From Diphasiastrum complanatum (lineage: Eukaryota > Streptophyta > Lycopodiopsida > Lycopodiales > Lycopodiaceae): a DNA stretch of 64,000 nucleotides. Positions 62,125 to 64,000 of the stretch are shown piece after piece. The position numbers were made by a program, and so were the translations under genes. The notes under the pieces were generated by a model. It was not told the origin of the DNA. It saw only the letters and a program-made list of their open reading frames with translations, and did no database searches. Numbering within the stretch: the first letter of the stretch is position 1; every line of letters begins with the position of its first letter. Location: positions 26,514,922 to 26,578,921 of the forward strand of contig CM055102.1 of the NCBI GenBank assembly GCA_029204225.1. The letters run 5' to 3'.

Positions 62125-62861
62125 CTGCAATGACAATTTTATTCTCAATAGATTCTTAAGTAGGCCCATAGCCAGCAAAATTAAAATTCCTCAAAAATTT
62201 TAAACTTTTGGCTATGAAAGGGGTGTTTAAAATCATAAGTGCAAAAGGAAAAACATCAACATTAGATTCAAGTTTTCTTAAACCTTACCTCATGTGTGGG
62301 AACAGTAAGTAAAATATCACATAAAATGATCTGATAAAGCCTAGTTCTTGCTCGAAGATAGTGGCAAAGTTGGTAGATGTGAACTCCCATATAGTAAATC
62401 AGAGAAGTAGCAAGCCTAAAGTCCCAATATAGAGCTTATGACTTGGAGCAATTAAACAGCAGGGCTACTTGTTGAAGCAATTAAATAGCAAGGTTATTTG
62501 TAATTGGTTCGTAAGTCTAACCTGAGAAGTGATCTTACAATAGAAGGTACAAGAAAGAGATAAATACAAACATTCCACCTGTTTTGAAATTTCTTCTCTT
62601 TACAAGGTAACTTTCCACAGTCTAATTCACAAGTTCAAAAATTATGCATATTTCATAAATGTGAATATTTCACCTCTGTAGAATAACACATTCTAAACAA
62701 TTGCACTATTCATAGTTTATCGAGACCACTTCTGCAATAAATTTATGCAGACTCCTCAATAGTAGTAAATAGCATCATATAGCACTGTCTACCACTTTAC
62801 TCACGCAATTAGATAGATACCTGTTCCTAAAAAATTTCCTTAGGAAACACCATTACATTCC

Positions 62862-63560
62862 TTAGGAATGGTTTTCAGGAACGGGTGCTGGGTAGAGAGG
62901 CAAACTTCTCAAGTGTAAGCTGATGTTCCTCACAAGATTAGGGTTTTCATAGTGGTAAGAATGTGTATCTAAAGAACGATTCATTTGTGTATCAGTGGAT
63001 CTGAAGAAAGAGCAAACAAGCAAACAAGAGAGATCTACTTCATAAACAGAAGTTGCTGTAGAAACAGCTTCTGCCCAAAAAGATTTGGGTAATGATGCAT
63101 GGACAAGCATGCATTTGACAGATTCAATCAAGGTCCTAATCTTTCTTTCAGCAAGTCCATTGGACTGCGGAGAATAAGATGCAGAAAGTTGTTCGATCCC
63201 ATTGCTCAAAGAATACTCCTTTAAGTATATTCAACTCCATTGTCAGTGCTTTAATCTTTCTTTCAGCAAGTCCATTGGACTGCGGAGAATAAGATGCAGA
63301 AAATTGTTCAATCCCATTGCTCAAACAATACTCCTTGAAGTATATTCAACTCCATTGTCAGTGCTTTAATCTTTCTTCCAGTTTGTAGCTCAGCATGCTC
63401 TTTGAAAACTTTAAAGAAATGGAAGGCCTCAGATTTGTGCTTCAAAAAAAAAACAGCTGCTCTTCTTGAAAAATCATCAATAAAGATAATAAAAAAGGTG
63501 GCCCTAAATAGAGATGGTGTCTGCATTGGGCCACATATATCTGAGTGAACTATGTCCAAT
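62862..63560 (-). mobile_element. Ty1/copia integrase fragment with internal duplication
   Basis: Minus strand: MDIVHSDICGPMQTPS, IIFIDDFSRRAAVFFLKHKS and FFKVFKEHAELQTGRKIKAL, then after the duplication SYSPQSNGLAERKIRTLIES and SFWAEAVSTAT. These are the integrase core blocks. A 115-bp unit is tandemly repeated (63137-63251, 63252-63366), breaking the frame. It lies in Fes1 intron 1, sense to the gene. Confidence 0.75.
63137..63366. repeat. 115-bp tandem duplication inside copia integrase
   Basis: Two head-to-tail units starting TAATCTTTCTTTC, with a few differences; a third partial start occurs at 63367. 115 is not divisible by three, so the frame is shifted. Confidence 0.9.
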
Positions 63561-63569
63561 AAATTTCAA

Positions 63570-64000
63570 GAAACATGTTGTAAGCAAGAAAACTTTATGA
63601 GCTTCCAAGAGGAAGGTGCATTAGCAAAGGGTGTTAAAGGACTTTATTGACTCAAAGCAGTAAAGATCTCTCTAATCATCAGAGCAAGACATCACTGGTC
63701 AACCTATGAGATCAAGGAGCGTAAGGTCGATTGATTGATCTCAGAAAATGCAATAGTATCTCCCACAGACCCCATCGTAGAGAGGGCAATGTTCCTCCAT
63801 CTCCACAACCCCCAGAGGAGATGTGAAACATTCTATCCTCATGGGGAAAACCTTGAAAACGACTTGCCTCCACCTATAGTTGGTGCGATGAAATTCGAAG
63901 TTGTCCTAGTGCAATCCGAAGGCTATGTGATAAACCCGAATGCAGGCGAGAGGGCAGCGTGGGAAAGCCGGCCACATCCATCTCTAGGAAACGTGTTCCA
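63570..64000. other. Right edge, no gene recognised
   Basis: Searched on the minus strand for the first Fes1 exon (expected to encode GPNW.GLLKWSL); nothing matching was seen. No other feature identified. Confidence 0.5.

Overview
The window is nuclear DNA of a land plant with a large, transposon-filled genome. The plant-type genes are a SAUR auxin-response gene, a Fes1-type Hsp70 exchange factor and an Mpo1/YGL010w-like dioxygenase. The elements are Ty1/copia with an initiator-tRNA-Met primer site, Ty3/gypsy including a chromovirus, plant-type LINEs, and hAT transposons. Two introns of about 9 and 10 kb, both packed with old transposons, suggest a non-flowering vascular plant such as a fern. 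A conifer or another large-genome plant is not excluded; this is inference.

Layout. 1-2.3 kb holds a decayed multi-exon gene of unknown family. 2.3-12.7 kb is nested retroelement debris: a gypsy remnant, two inverted copies of a copia gag region, a copia 5' LTR with primer-binding site, two oppositely oriented halves of a probably non-coding LTR element, and LINE pieces. 12.7-20 kb is sparse and carries an intact single-exon SAUR gene, a tRNA-derived SINE, a long hairpin and a gypsy integrase/chromodomain remnant. 21.3-23 kb holds a four-coding-exon Mpo1-like gene on the minus strand with a 5'UTR intron. 24-26 kb carries a broken N4/N6-type DNA methyltransferase gene. 26-38.5 kb is mostly anonymous AT-rich DNA with gypsy and LINE fragments, a foldback repeat, duplicated microsatellites, a second SINE and a hAT MITE with a clear 8-bp target duplication.

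39.9 kb to beyond the right edge is one gene: the Fes1-like factor on the minus strand, with exons at 62.1, 61.9, 52.8, 50.7 and 40.4 kb. Its first exon lies outside the window or was not found. Its introns contain a LINE/copia chimera, a gypsy element split by a second hAT MITE, copia fragments, a hexamer array, and a 4.7-kb protein-coding hAT transposon at 54931-59668.

Only three host genes look functional (SAUR, Mpo1-like, Fes1-like). They are not an operon and show no evident joint role. The most notable items are the hAT element with a convergent second ORF and no visible dimerisation domain, the methyltransferase remnant, the LINE-copia-LINE chimera, and a 55-bp-stem hairpin. All coordinates were read by eye; splice junctions were checked for GT/AG ends and for continuity of reading phase.
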